NCBI GenBank assembly: GCA_008477525.1 | Contig: SPDT01000006.1 | Coordinates: 3,623,501 to 3,687,500 of the forward strand | DNA length: 64,000 nucleotides | Reading direction: 5' to 3' | Origin: Hypomyces perniciosus | Lineage: Eukaryota; Ascomycota; Sordariomycetes; Hypocreales; Hypocreaceae | Shown here: positions 30,231 to 41,929 of the stretch, one piece after another | How positions within the stretch are numbered: the first letter of the stretch is position 1 | How the letters are laid out: every line of letters starts with the position of its first letter | Program-made: the position numbers and the translations under genes | The notes under the pieces: generated by a model | The model's input: only the letters and a program-made list of their open reading frames with translations | What the model was told of the DNA's origin: nothing | Database searches by the model: none

Positions 30231-32171
30231 TGGTGAGGAGATGGGATTAATGCGACGTATATCTACGGCAGTCGGGGCTTTCGCCTTAGCACCGACACAA
30301 CGGTGGAACCTCACTCCTCTAAGCATCTCAGTACGAAGTTGTGAGCCGTTGCATCAAGCTCCATATTGCCAGCGAAGAGGATCAGACATTCTAGGCTCGC
30401 TCTATCACGCCATGTCCAATGTACGTCCCCCACCCTTCCAACGCGAAGTAGCATTCAACTGAAGACTTGACGATTAGATGGCAGATTACTGGTGGGAAAC
30501 CGTTCAACTGCCGAATTCAAGCACAAAGTCTGGAAGTAACTCGATTGCGGTCTTTGGTTAGGATTATGTTTGCTGGTTCTGGCAGCGAATATAACTGGAC
30601 CACTCTAGAGACATTCACTGATCACGCGGAGTTACCACTCTGAAACCCGCCACAGCGCAATTACTAGTAGTATCGGCGAATGGGGAGCGGCATTTGTGCA
30701 TTTCTAGGCTCATTGGGCTGTTGAAAGTCTGAGTCATAAGGAGTAGCAGTACATACATGTGCAACTATGGTATGCGTATGTACAAATGAGCATGGACAAT
30801 TATTTCTACTCGTACTCGCTGCGAACTCATAAGGGATGGAGCCATTGGCTTGGCGGAGGGATATTGAATCTGCTATAAAAAAGTGGGTTGATGGAGCATT
30901 ATTGGGGATTGCGGAAGTGGAACATGCAGGATATGTACTGCTACCACCAGGCATACCCCATATTGTCACCCCCGTACATATCGTATGTATGTACGGTTGG
31001 CAACGCAACGGACTGAAACGGGGGATAAAGTAATGAAAGTGTCTTGCTCAACAAATGCGAGTTTTGATCCATGCATCTGAAGGGAACATCCCAGGTTGGT
31101 AAGCTTGCCATGTTGGTGCTACCGGTATTATCCTGGACATTATGAAGCACGGGTGATTCCGATGCAGCCTTGCAGGCGCTCGTAATTTGCTCCGCCGAAG
31201 ATTAATTACTTACTTTGTTGTTGTAAGAGAGTCTCCGGAGGAAAAAGCAAATGCCAACACGGACAGGACAACCGGGGTTGGACTGGGTTGCTGTCAGAGA
31301 CACCGAACGTTTGGATTAAGGTATTTCGCTTTTGAAGAGAGCGTCCAATCAGGCCCTGCACTGCGATACTCGTGCAGGTACGCACAATCAAGTGGTTCAG
31401 GTCGAACAAGCAACATGAGGATCAAATGACGAAAGGAGTGAATAGTGCCTGGATATGTTGATACCCCGGAGTACTCGTACCCGGGCCTGGGAGTACTCCG
31501 TAGTACTAATTAATATCTCGGAGCTCCGGTGACGGAGGATATCCCTCCTCATTCATATTGGCTGTCAGATTCCTGCAAGAACCCTTTTTGCATAGCCTAT
31601 CCCTGCACTCCATACTCCTCCTGATTCTCCGTTGTCAATCCAACGGCTCAAGAGGGGCTCTCGTAACACTACTGACGCACACCAGCATCACCTTACATAC
31701 AAAGCGAACCACAGGCGGCTGCAGCTGCGAGTGCATGCAGACATAGTGCTACTCGGCTTGGGCGGTGACGGCTTCTTGATAGGCTGCCTCAAACAGCTGC
31801 TCAGTGCTTGGTCTGCAGGGCCTGCTGGTAAACAAAAACATTGCGACGTCTTACTTTTTCTACTCGTACTCTTCATCTCTCCTTCCCCCCTCCTCATTTT
31901 GCTAGACCAGCATTCCTCTCTTTTTTTTTGAAATTATTGCCCAAGCCTGCCCATCCACCGTCTGGCAAGCTAGGCTTATTACCATTCCCTTGTCAGGCGC
32001 TGAGCCCACCAGAGGGACAAAAAATATAGGGTACTATTAGCAGGAGGGGGCACCCCCTTACTCGTACTTTTTCGGCCCAGAGCTCATCTGTGGCGTGGGG
32101 TGTAAACAAAGCAGACACGCCTACGCCTTCCCGTTCCCGTTGGCCTGAGCTGGCCAGCGCAAACTGCCGTC
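30231..32171. other. gene-free spacer
   Basis: About 1.9 kb with no supportable coding frame. A CCCGGAGTACTCGTACCCGGG-like region and a GTACTCCGTAGTAC element lie at about 31465-31506. The last 300 bases are pyrimidine-rich and fit the promoter and leader of the CLIP-170-like gene. Confidence 0.6.
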
Positions 32172-34666
32172 ATGTCCATTTCCGCAACATTCACCTCTAC
32201 AACCACTCTTCAGCCGCCTAGGACGAACTTCTCGCGGTCGTTGCGCAAGCCTGCTAATACTGCGTCAACGCCGGATCTGAACTCGCTCTACTCCTCTCAG
32301 TCAAGACTGCTGCTGCGCAAAACTTCTCTGGCCGCATTGACCCCCAGCTCCTTGGCCAGCATCCCGGATGTCAGCGAGAGCTACGCTATAGACTCCGTAC
32401 TGAGCGAGGCCACCGGCAGCATGCCTCCTGCGACGCCTGGGAGGGCCTCTGCGGAGGATCTCTCCGTGGGCGACACTGTCGATGTCCCTGGAGGCATGTA
32501 TGGCACTGTCCGCTTCGTTGGTTCCGTTCAGGGGAAGAAGGGTACTTTTGTCGGCGTGGAGCTGAACCACGAATATGCTACGAAAGGGAAGAACAATGGC
32601 GATGTTGATGGGTAAGAAGACACCTGGAGTCTATTTCCCTTGATGCGGCGGAGTCTAATGTGCCATTGTGTTGCAGTGTCTCCTACTTTACAACTCATGT
32701 TGCCGGCGCTGGCATTTTTGTCCCCACTGGAAAAGTTCTTCGACGCGACTCACCTGGTCTGAGCATCGGTTCATATCCCATGACGCCGACGCCCAACGGC
32801 GCGGGTGGCTTGAGGCTTGGGAACCAGAACTCGACCAACTTCACTCCTCCGACCCCAAGCCTGCCCAAGCTCAGCGCCTCGTTAGGTCCCGGTTTTCGAG
32901 CACCGAGCCCATATGGCAAAAAGCCCATCCGAACATCGCTGCCGCGCCCCGATTCGCCGGTGCGTCGAATCATGACACCTGGTCCGCGGCCATCCATGCC
33001 AACAATACCAGGGGCGGCTACCAAAGTACCCTCGAGATATGGTAGCCCGACGAACCGATTTGCACAAAGCGTACGTGGAACTGCAGGGCATTCTGGAGAC
33101 CCAAGCAAGAAAGGACTGGAAGTGGAGCGGAGGCCTAGCATAGGATCCCGAAGTGCTTCAGCTTTGGGTCCGGACCCGAGTTTTGATGAAGAGCCAACTC
33201 CAATGGGTCCTCCGCACACCAAGACAAATGGTAGCGTGGGGTCGATCTCATCATTTACCATGAAGATACGCCCTGCTTCTCGCACGGCCGCAATCAACGA
33301 AGAGGAGATCGAACGGTTGCGCACTCAAGTCGAGGAACGAGATCGGCAGCTAAAAGAACAGGCAGCTACACTGGCCGAGATGGAGAGCAGTCTAACTGAG
33401 CTTCAGACCCTCATAGAGCATCCAGACGGTCTTCGGATGAGAAGGAATAGTCTTGATGATAAAGACGCAACCCAGCTCCGGCATATGCTAAGAGAAAAGA
33501 ACGAAAAAATCGCTCTACTCACTGCAGAGTTTGATGCTCATCGAGCGGATTTTCGAAGTACTATTGACACGCTCGAAATGGCTAGTACCGAGACAGAGCG
33601 GGTATATGAGAAGCGCATAGAAGACCTCATGGTAGACATTCGAGACCTCGAGTCTAGAAACTTGGACGTTGAGTCCGTGGCGAGTCAGCTGAAACAACTG
33701 GAGGAACTCGTCCAAGAACTTGAAGAGGGTTTGGAAGATGCGCGCAGAGGAGAGGTTGAGGCTCGCGGCGAAGCCGAATTTCTGCGAGGGGAGGTCGAGA
33801 GAACTCGCTCCGAACTGCGTCGTGAACGAGAGAAGACCACATCTACCCCATCCGTGAATGGCGATCACGGTTCCCTATCGAAAGAGCTAGAGCAGAAGGA
33901 AGATGAAATCCGGGGACTGAAGGCAATTATTCATTCTCTGAGCCGAGACTCGGTCCCTGACTCAGAAGGCCGTCCGTCCCAGCGTGGCAGCCCGTTGGGG
34001 GGAGACGCCATTGAGAACAAGCTTGCTCGAGACAGTCTGGAAAGGCAGGTGGCTGAGCTGAAGAAAGTTCTTGAAACGAGAAATAGCCGAGAAGAAGAGC
34101 TGCAGCAGGAGATCGACTCTCTTCGCGCTGGCAGTCTCAGTGCCCACCGGAATTCTGCAACGCGATTATCTCTGAGGGACTCGCGCGATACAGTGGTTCC
34201 TATGAGACCCCATGAGCCACGATCCCCAGAGCACTCACATAAGCGAGCAGGTACTCTGGACACAATGCACGAGAGCGACACTTATTCTTCCGCTACCGAG
34301 AATAGCACTCTTTGGTGCGAAATTTGCGAGACCAGCGGCCACGACATCCTCACCTGCACCAATATGTTCGGTCCTGACGGTGCTAAAAATGGCACCGATA
34401 TGAAGACGGGCCGGGACGTTGTCCGCGAGGGCCTGAAGCCACTCACACCCACAGGCGATGACCCACATCCGGCGCCTCTGTCCTCCGTGAGGTCCAAGGT
34501 ACTACCTGGTCCGCCTGTTCCAGCGGTCAAGATCATCCCCAACCCCTTGGAATCTGGGCCAGTGGCCGGCAAGGAAAGCGGCATCCTGGACCTGGAGAAG
34601 TGGTGTGCTGTGTGTGAGCGAGATGGCCACGATAGTGTTGACTGCCCCTTCGAAGACGCCTTCTAA
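32172..34666 (+). CDS. CLIP-170/Bik1/Tip1-type microtubule plus-end protein
   Basis: Two exons, 32172-32611 and 32677-34666, give 809 residues. A Ser-rich N-terminus is followed by a CAP-Gly domain (about residues 95-165) with GTVRFVGSVQGKKGTFVGVE and the GKNNG variant of the tubulin-tail-binding GKNDG motif. A basic Ser/Pro-rich linker (about 165-370) is followed by a long coiled coil (about 375-690). Two C-terminal zinc knuckles, CEICETSGHDILTC and CAVCERDGHDSVDC, both C-x2-C-x4-H-x4-C, finish the protein. This architecture identifies the CLIP-170 family (yeast Bik1, fission yeast Tip1, Aspergillus ClipA), which tracks growing microtubule ends and links them to dynein and kinesin. The intron lies inside the CAP-Gly domain. 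Confidence 0.93.
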
Positions 34667-36237
34667 GTTGGAGCGGCTTTTCCCCGAGGCGGGTTTGCAT
34701 ACGAAAGGATAGAATTAGAACGGGCATGGTGAACGGACGGCAATGCTTGGAGTACTAATGACGTGACGTTCCGGACGTCTTATGGTTGTTTGCTGTAGTT
34801 TTGACAGGGGCATTGTTTGGCTCGGGCATTCATATTGATACCACACCTGTTGCCGCTTTGTTTATGATAGAGCCTTCGTTGAAGGGCTTAGATATGAGTT
34901 TTGTAATAATAGCATCCGAACCTTTGTACATGATTACGCTAATACTGCATGGGTGCTTTGTGCTCTTTTGGGTTGTGCCTCACATGCACTCAAATGCGTC
35001 CGAGCCCTGCCATGCACTCAGGCTTCATGTCTCTGCATTTCTTGACGAGCTTAACACTACCCAGGTATGTAGATAGATACCAACCTAATTGGCCTTATTC
35101 AGCGGTGGCGATTGCTAGAATGTACGAGTAGGTATTGTTGCTGACTGAAGGCATCATAGATAGTACGGAGTAGAGGGGTTTGAGTGACGTCTTGATAGCA
35201 GAGGTGGACCCTGGTTTCACAAGGAACCGCCTATTTTGGTAGCTAAGTAATGCTTCGTAATAGTAATACGAAGCACTACCAAAATTGTTTGGTGGGCGAA
35301 CATTTGATTTCGCAGTACGGAGTAGGTACGGAGTACTTCGTAGATACTTCGAAGACGCAGCAGGTCATGATCTTTGACAGAACTAAAATTTAAATGCTTC
35401 AATTCCTAGTGTCCAGGAAAGTACCTATAAATATGCGTTGCGCATAGTAGTAATAATATCGGCAGGTCTCAGCCCAGCTGGCGGTCATCAACAGGGCTGG
35501 TGCCGCCGCTGAACGGCGCAAGGTTGGAGGCTGCTCTTTATCGGGCACCGCCACAACATCGACCTTCTTCGATACACTTCCATGAGGCGCACGCAGCCTT
35601 GGGGGTGACCCCTGCGGCCTCCCTTTTTTAATCCTCCAAGGCGGCGCTCCAACACCTGCCTGTCCTCACTGAAGACCAAAGCGCCTTTTCCCTTGACCGA
35701 ATATTCTCCTCCGCATCCCCCGAGATTTGGCTCGTCTTCGCTGCCAAACAGTCGTTTCTCCCTCTTCTCTTCTCTTCTGCCCCTTCGCAGAAAATTCCAA
35801 AAACAAACCCCTCCGATCGTCCCGTATCGACAAGGATTTCTGCCCGCAACAAATTTCTCTCAGCCCCACCGTCATCAGTGTTCCGGGACGCTAGTTTTTT
35901 CCGCTTGATTGCTCAGGTACGATAAAACAATCACAGGCGTTTGTCGCTGGAGGAGGGGGCAAGTCCTTCTTTGATTTCCCCCTCATTTGCAAATATTCTT
36001 TCTCCCCAAGAGCAGACAGGAACCAGTGCTTAGTTGCCTGAGTCGGAGATTTGTTTTGATTGCTCTCGACTGCTAGAAGTTTCCGCGGCTGTGTCGGTCA
36101 TACATCAAACTGACTAATCACCATCTCTACAGAGCCGCTTCTTACAACCAACCGCATCCTCCGCTCCCGCTGTCGGTTTCTCGACTTGTCACACTACCCC
36201 CCGAACTGAAACTTGATTTATTGGGTTATCCGCCATC
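34667..36237. other. spacer and YDJ1 promoter/leader
   Basis: About 1.6 kb without a coding gene. Tandem TACGGAGTA elements lie at 35314-35337 and a half site near 35163. A single GAAAATTC (GAAnnTTC, heat-shock-element half pair) is at 35790-35797, which would suit YDJ1 but is weak alone. The last 320 bases hold a probable leader intron. Confidence 0.55.
35917..36132 (+). other. probable 5'UTR intron of YDJ1
   Basis: CTCAG/GTACGA donor at 35917, CTGACTAATC branch-like sequence, and CTCTACAG acceptor at 36132, just before the YDJ1 start. The signals are good, but no coding frame tests the join. Confidence 0.45.
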
Positions 36238-37676
36238 ATGGTGAAGGAGACAAAGCTCTATGACACCCTGGGTGTAGGTGGCCTCGATCTTTCTTGCGCA
36301 TGCGGCGCCATCACTTGGTGCATCAAGACTAACAATCATTGTTTGCGACAGGTCGCTCCCACAGCCACGGAGCAAGAGTTGAAAAAGGCTTACAAGATCG
36401 GTGCTTTGAAACACCACCCTGGTATGTTTTTGTGGGCTTGCGCCGCTCAGTCACATTGCCTCTGACTCGTATCTATAGACAAGAACGCCCACAACCCCGC
36501 GGCCGAAGAGAAGTTCAAGGAGATTTCCCACGCTTACGAGATTCTGTCCGACCCCCAGAAGCGCCAAGTCTACGACCAGTATGGAGAGGCCGGTCTTGAG
36601 GGCGGCGCCGGAGCCGGCGGCATGGCTGCTGAGGATCTGTTTGCTCAGTTCTTCGGTGGTGGCGGCTTCGGAGGCATGGGCGGCATGTTTGGCGGCATGC
36701 AAAGCCGTGGCCCTCCCAAGGCCCGAACTATTCACCACACCCACAAAGTGTCACTGGAAGACATCTACCGCGGCAAGATCTCCAAGTTGGCTCTGCAGCG
36801 CTCCATCATCTGCCCCAAGTGTGAGGGTCTTGGTGGAAAGGAGGGCGCCGTTAGGAAGTGCACCGGCTGCAATGGCCAGGGTATGAAGACCATGATGCGC
36901 CAGATGGGTCCCATGATCCAGCGATTCCAGACCGTTTGCCCGGACTGTAACGGCGAGGGAGAGATCATCAAGGATAAGGACCGCTGCAAGCAGTGCAACG
37001 GAAAGAAGACCACCGTCGACCGAAAGGTCCTCCACGTCCATGTCGACAGGGGTGTCCAGAGCGGTACCAAGGTGGAGTTCCGCGGTGAGGGTGACCAGGC
37101 ACCAGGTGTGCAGGCCGGTGACGTCGTCTTCGAAATCGAGCAGAAGCCCCACACCCGCTTCACACGAAAGGAGGATGACCTGCTCTACCGGTGTGACATT
37201 GACCTGGTCACTGCCCTGGCGGGTGGTACCATCTACGTAGAGCACTTGGATGATCGATGGCTCAGCATCGAGATCCTCCCCGGCGAGGCCATTGCCCCAG
37301 GTAAGCCCCATTGTAGTTCTTATCATGAGTAGATATGCATTAACAGTTTCTAGAATCTGTCAAGATGGTCCGTGGTCAGGGTATGCCTTCATACAGACAT
37401 CACGACTACGGCAACCTCTACATTCGCTTTGATGTCAAGTTCCCTGACAAGAACTGGACTGATGACGCTTCCGCCTTTGAAGCGCTTCGAAAGCTGCTCC
37501 CTGCCCCTACACTACAGACGTCTCCTCCTGGAGAAGCTATGTCCGAGCCGGCTGACTTGGAAGATCTGGACACCAAGGCTCAGTCGAGGGTCTTTGGTGA
37601 TCCCAATGCCATGGGAGATGACGACGATGAGGATGGCCACCCTGGCGCTGAGCGGGTGCAGTGTGCCTCGCAGTAA
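36238..37676 (+). CDS. YDJ1: type I J-domain co-chaperone Ydj1/Mas5
   Basis: Four exons, 36238-36273, 36352-36421, 36479-37300 and 37354-37676, give 416 residues. The J domain starts MVKETKLYDTLGVAPTATEQ; its HPD motif is rebuilt across the second intron. A Gly/Phe-rich linker (FFGGGGFGGMGGMFGGM) follows. The zinc domain has four repeats: CPKCEGLG, CTGCNGQG, CPDCNGEG and CKQCNGKK. Two beta-barrel substrate-binding domains and the C-terminal CASQ farnesylation box follow. This is cytosolic Ydj1, which delivers unfolded clients to Hsp70 and stimulates its ATPase; the lipid anchors part of it to ER and other membranes. The match extends to the CASQ end of the yeast protein. Confidence 0.96.
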
Positions 37677-38202
37677 ATGACACCATTTTGTCCGTAGGGA
37701 AGCAAGCGGAGGATATACATCGGCGCCAGTGCGCCTGATCACTTCGACAGCGCCTCTCCCGGAGGCGACTAACGTGTCAAATGTGCGGAAGAAGGCTGTG
37801 TGACTTAATCTGAGAAGTGGCATTTGGCCCTTCACTGCCACAGCGTCTAGTTCTTGCGGTCGCATTGATACCAACTGGAGGGGAGAGGGTTGGATGACCC
37901 TCCTCCCTTCCGTGCATTTATGGGTGAGGGCGAAAGTAGGTGTGGAGTTGTAAACAAGTTCGCTTTGCCGTCCGTCATTATGGAATGGAGTGCTTTCCGA
38001 ACTTGTGATTTGGCTGGAAGGCGTTTAGAAGGGCATAGACGATTTGACGAGCTTTTGAGTTGTTGCAGACCTAGACTATGAATACGATGATTAAATGCAG
38101 ATGCTTTGCCTCCATGGTGAATAGGTGAACTACCTAGTATCTACCGGATATATGTGACTCGAAGTTATAATACATCACCGTCCTCGAGGATATCTGGGAC
38201 GA
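37677..38202. other. convergent 3' spacer
   Basis: Lies between YDJ1 and TRM82, which end towards each other. Nothing else recognised. Confidence 0.6.
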
Positions 38203-39960
38203 TCACTCCTGGGCATCGCCAGCTTCTGTGGCAACGTCAGTTTCAGCATCCCCAGCCTCAGTCCCCTGTTCTCCCGTTGACAACTTTCGCAAACTCTCAA
38301 CGGTGTACAAGAGCGAGCGGACTTCCTCCTCGGAGATATCTGTCTCCTCTGCCTCTAGCGCTTCATCCTTGACGGAGGACTCAACATCCACAGCTAGTCG
38401 GCCGTTGGTCATGGTGAGAGAGAATACATGTAGGCTTTTCGCTTGGGTTTCCACGTCGGGATCTATGGCTACGATGATGCTTGGGGCCTTGTTCTCGACC
38501 GAGGAGACGGCAAGGTGTAAAGGCTTGCCGGGCAGTTGGATGACCCCTGGGTGATGCAGTTCATTGTCGTCGGTGAGATGCCAGGAGAAAATAGCTTTGA
38601 TGCTGCAGCAATTTGTTAGTTTTTGTTGTGTACCTACGTCACGGGAGTGGATACTAACTCTTCGCAAATGGCTAACACGTAGGTTAGGTTACCAGTCTCT
38701 GATGGGTAGACTAAAGTATAGAGCCCCGAGACGGCGATCTTAGTGGTGCCTGTGGCGATTTCCTGGGCAAGTGATAAGATGTTTGTCTTTGATAGGAGTT
38801 TGCCGGCTACCCAATCCCAAACAAACAGGTGCTCGTCGCCGCCTCCGGAGATGAGCACATCTCCCTTTGATGGCGGGATGATGAGGTCGTTGATGAACTC
38901 CTTGTGTCCGAAGCAGAAGGTTTCGATAATATGCGCATAGGGCATATATCGCGAAACCCTGATATGTTCATCCCGATCAGCGGTAAGAATATATCTCCGT
39001 CCCTGGATTTCTCCAAGGGTCAAAGAGGTCAGCATGGAGACGTGTCCAAGCAGAAGATGCAGCTCAAAGTTGGGCCCATCGGACTTTTGGCCCTGCTTAT
39101 CCTTTGATTGGCTGTCGAGCTCAGCTTGCTTAATCTGGTTGAGAAGAGCTTGTCGGTTGCCTTTGGAGTGGACAGTTGAAGTGTTCGCAGTAGGTTTGAA
39201 CGCCTTCTTCGCGGGGAGTGGTAGGGATGATAGAGGAGTTGATGGCTTGGAATCAGCATCCGTGATGAGCAAGGGTAGTGCATAGACGTCTCCGAACTTG
39301 TCGGCACAGATGATCTGGGAATCAGGCGCGATGGCGACTGAGCTTGGCCGCTTGGGCATTGTTCTAAGACCTTTAGTATTGCGGATGAGAGAGCTGGCTT
39401 GGATGGACGTACCTTTGACTCAGCTGCTTAAGCTGGCCATTTCCGTCATGTTCAAACACCCAGATGACTTTATCATGTCCAGTTATAGCCAACAAGCAGC
39501 TGCCATCTGCAGTGCTCGTCATATGTGTTATGACAGGACGGTCAGGCACACGAGCGTAACGATGATCATTCGAGTTTTCTTTTCCACCCTTGTTCTTCAA
39601 TTTCTTGCCCCTTCCGTCAACATGGTTTGGTTTGCCTTTCCCGTCTTGCGATCCTGGGGTAGCCGCTTCAGACTCGGGCTTTGTTGAACCAGTCTCATCG
39701 CCGCTGTTCACCAACTTCTGTCGTTTGGCTGGCGGCTCATCTGCTTGAACTTCCTGAGGGGTTTCTGTTTCCGTAGGTCGTTTTTGTTCAGAATCTGCCT
39801 CAGCTATAGCTTTTACGGCATTGGCGACTTTGTCGACATCAGGATGTTTCCATGTTGAAATATGACTGCCATCGGTCAGGCTAAAGGCATGAATGCTTCC
39901 ACCGCGAGCTGCAAAGAGGATTTGCCCTCGGATATGGACCTGATTATAAGGGATTTTCAT
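38203..39960 (-). CDS. TRM82: WD-repeat subunit of tRNA m7G46 methyltransferase, Trm82
   Basis: Three exons, 39960-39413, 39363-38659 and 38602-38203, give 550 residues. The start MKIPYNQVHIRGQILFAARG is followed by WD-type segments such as VITHMTSTADGSCLLAITGH with DKVIWVFEHD. The hallmark KRPSSVAIAPDSQIICADKF-GDVYALPLL, LGHVSMLTSLTL and DRDEHIRVSRYMPYAHIIET segments follow, with HKEFINDLIIPP and LISGGGDEHLFVWDW after them. These identify Trm82 (WDR4), the non-catalytic partner of Trm8 that forms 7-methylguanosine at position 46 of tRNAs. A Lys/Glu-rich insertion (about residues 60-125) and an acidic tail are typical of fungal versions. Divergent from RPP0. Confidence 0.92.
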
Positions 39961-40415
39961 TTTCTTTATGAAAATTAGCAGCTTGTCCAATATTTCCTCT
40001 TACAATTGAAGAGGTAAATGGTATCCAATTGGATAAAAATATGTATGCATGAGCTTAGAGTTGGAGTGGACCTTGTATGGAATCTTTTACATGAGAATTC
40101 CTCAGGCGATGAAAAAAACAGGTACATCGTGTCTGTACTGCCTCCAAGCATCCAATTGGAAATCCAACGGAGGTACGTACCTCTCGCCGCGGCCTCCAAA
40201 GCTCGTTGCAAAGGCCGTCTCTCACCGCTTACCTAAATGCGGTTAGTGGAGCCATGCCCTAGCCAGCCACCCGACACACATTTTGTTACTTCGCTGCAAA
40301 ATCGGAATTTTCTGCTTTGCCTTCCAACTTCCCGCGACAAGACTTCAAGTCCATCAAATCCGCAAATCATATACCCATTTGCCCTTAAACATCCTGCCTT
40401 CATAAAAAAGAAGAT
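39961..40415. promoter_or_regulatory. bidirectional promoter region TRM82 / RPP0
   Basis: 455 bp between divergent start codons. The RPP0 side is pyrimidine-rich just upstream of the ATG, as usual for ribosomal protein genes. No specific binding site is claimed. Confidence 0.5.
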
Positions 40416-41479
40416 ATGGGGGGCAGATCAGCAAACAAGGCCGGCTACTTCGACAAGCTCAAGAGCTTGCTCGAGGAGTACAAGTCCATCTTCATCGTCG
40501 AGATTGACAATGTCTCCTCGCAGCAGATGCACGAGATCCGACACGCCCTGCGTGGCCAGGGAGTTGTCTTGATGGGCAAGAACACCATGGTATGAAGATG
40601 CGCGCGTTGATTTCGCAACTTTCTGCGGCGCGAAGAGAATGCTGACAGATTTTTCTCCTAGGTTCGTCGTGCCCTGAGGACCTTCCTTCTGGACACCCCG
40701 GAGTATGAGCGTCTTCTGCCTTTCGTCAAGGGCAACGTCGGTTTCGTCTTCACCAATGGCGACCTGAAGACCGTCCGTGACCAGCTCCTGTCCAACCGTG
40801 TTGCCGCCCCTGCTCGTGCTGGTGCCGTTGCTCCCGTCGACGTGTGGGTTCCTGCTGGCAACACCGGTATGGAGCCCGGCAAGACCTCTTTCTTCCAGGC
40901 TCTCGGTGTCCCTACCAAGATCGCTCGTGGTACTATTGAAATTACCACCGATCTTAAGCTCATCGATGCTGGCAACAAGGTCGGCCCCTCCGAGGCCTCG
41001 CTGCTCAACTTGTTGAACATCTCGCCCTTCACCTATGGTATGGGCATTTCCCAGGTGTACGACCAGGGCCAGGCTTTCCCTCCCTCGATCCTCGACATCA
41101 GCGAGGAGCAGCTCCTTACCACCCTGACCCAGGCCATCGCCACCGTCGCCACCATCTCTCTGGCCATCAGCTTCCCCACCCTGCCCTCGGTCCTGCACTC
41201 CCTTGTCAACTCCTACAAGAATGTCCTGGCCGTTGCCATCGAGACCGAGTTCAGCTGGCCCGAGATCGAGCAGCTCAAGGACCGCATCGCCAACCCCGAT
41301 GCTTATGCTGCCGCCGCCCCTGTTGCTGCCGCTACTTCCGCTGCTGCCGACTCCAAGCCTGCTGAGGAGGAGAAGGAGGAGTCTGAGGAAGAGGAGGATG
41401 GCGGCTTCGGCGGTCTCTTGTACGTGGCTTCCCCTATTCCCAGCTTGGCTTCAAGACTAACATACTTTACAGCGACTAA
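40416..41479 (+). CDS. RPP0: 60S acidic ribosomal stalk protein P0
   Basis: Three exons, 40416-40589, 40662-41419 and 41473-41479, give 312 residues. It starts [20 protein letters not shown] and contains the L10/P0 rRNA-binding domain ([48 protein letters not shown]), then the helical spine that docks P1/P2 dimers. The end is an Ala-rich hinge, an acidic run, and the tail GGFGGLFD. The tail binds GTPase translation factors. The last coding exon is only 7 nt (C-GAC-TAA), so the final Phe codon is split by the intron. Length matches the family. Confidence 0.96.
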
Positions 41480-41929
41480 ACATTTAAAAACGGTACTGGG
41501 TCGGCTTTCAGGGCTTGTTCGGCTTGTTTCACGGTATATGGATCTAAACATGCGGATACATAGGTCGTTGGTTGGTCAAATAGGACCAATTCGATGACCA
41601 CATGAGACACGAAAAATCAATGAAAGTTGCAAGTCAACTAACTCACTATGTCCTGACCCATTCAACTCGCGACGTGACAATGGCGGTTGAATTATTCCTC
41701 TCCGAGAAAAGGTTAGTTTATTTTTGCTTGCGAATTTTTTTCTTCACACTTTCATATTGGATGATTATAAACTTAATCATGAGCTTTTTAACCCTGAACT
41801 CTCTTGATGACACACTTTTTTAACAACAACACTGTATGACAATATGGCATTTCAATCTTACATGTTTGCTCCTCCAATGCAAGGGTATCTGGCTAACATA
41901 CAAAAGTCCAGGTGATTTCTTACGTCGAA
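41480..41929. other. convergent 3' spacer
   Basis: Between RPP0 and MSH1, which end towards each other. AT-rich; no gene seen. Confidence 0.6.

Noticed and set aside
36751..37326. 191-codon antisense frame within YDJ1
   Set aside because: It mirrors codon bias of the sense strand in a highly expressed gene; the sense protein is certain and the antisense one has no family features.
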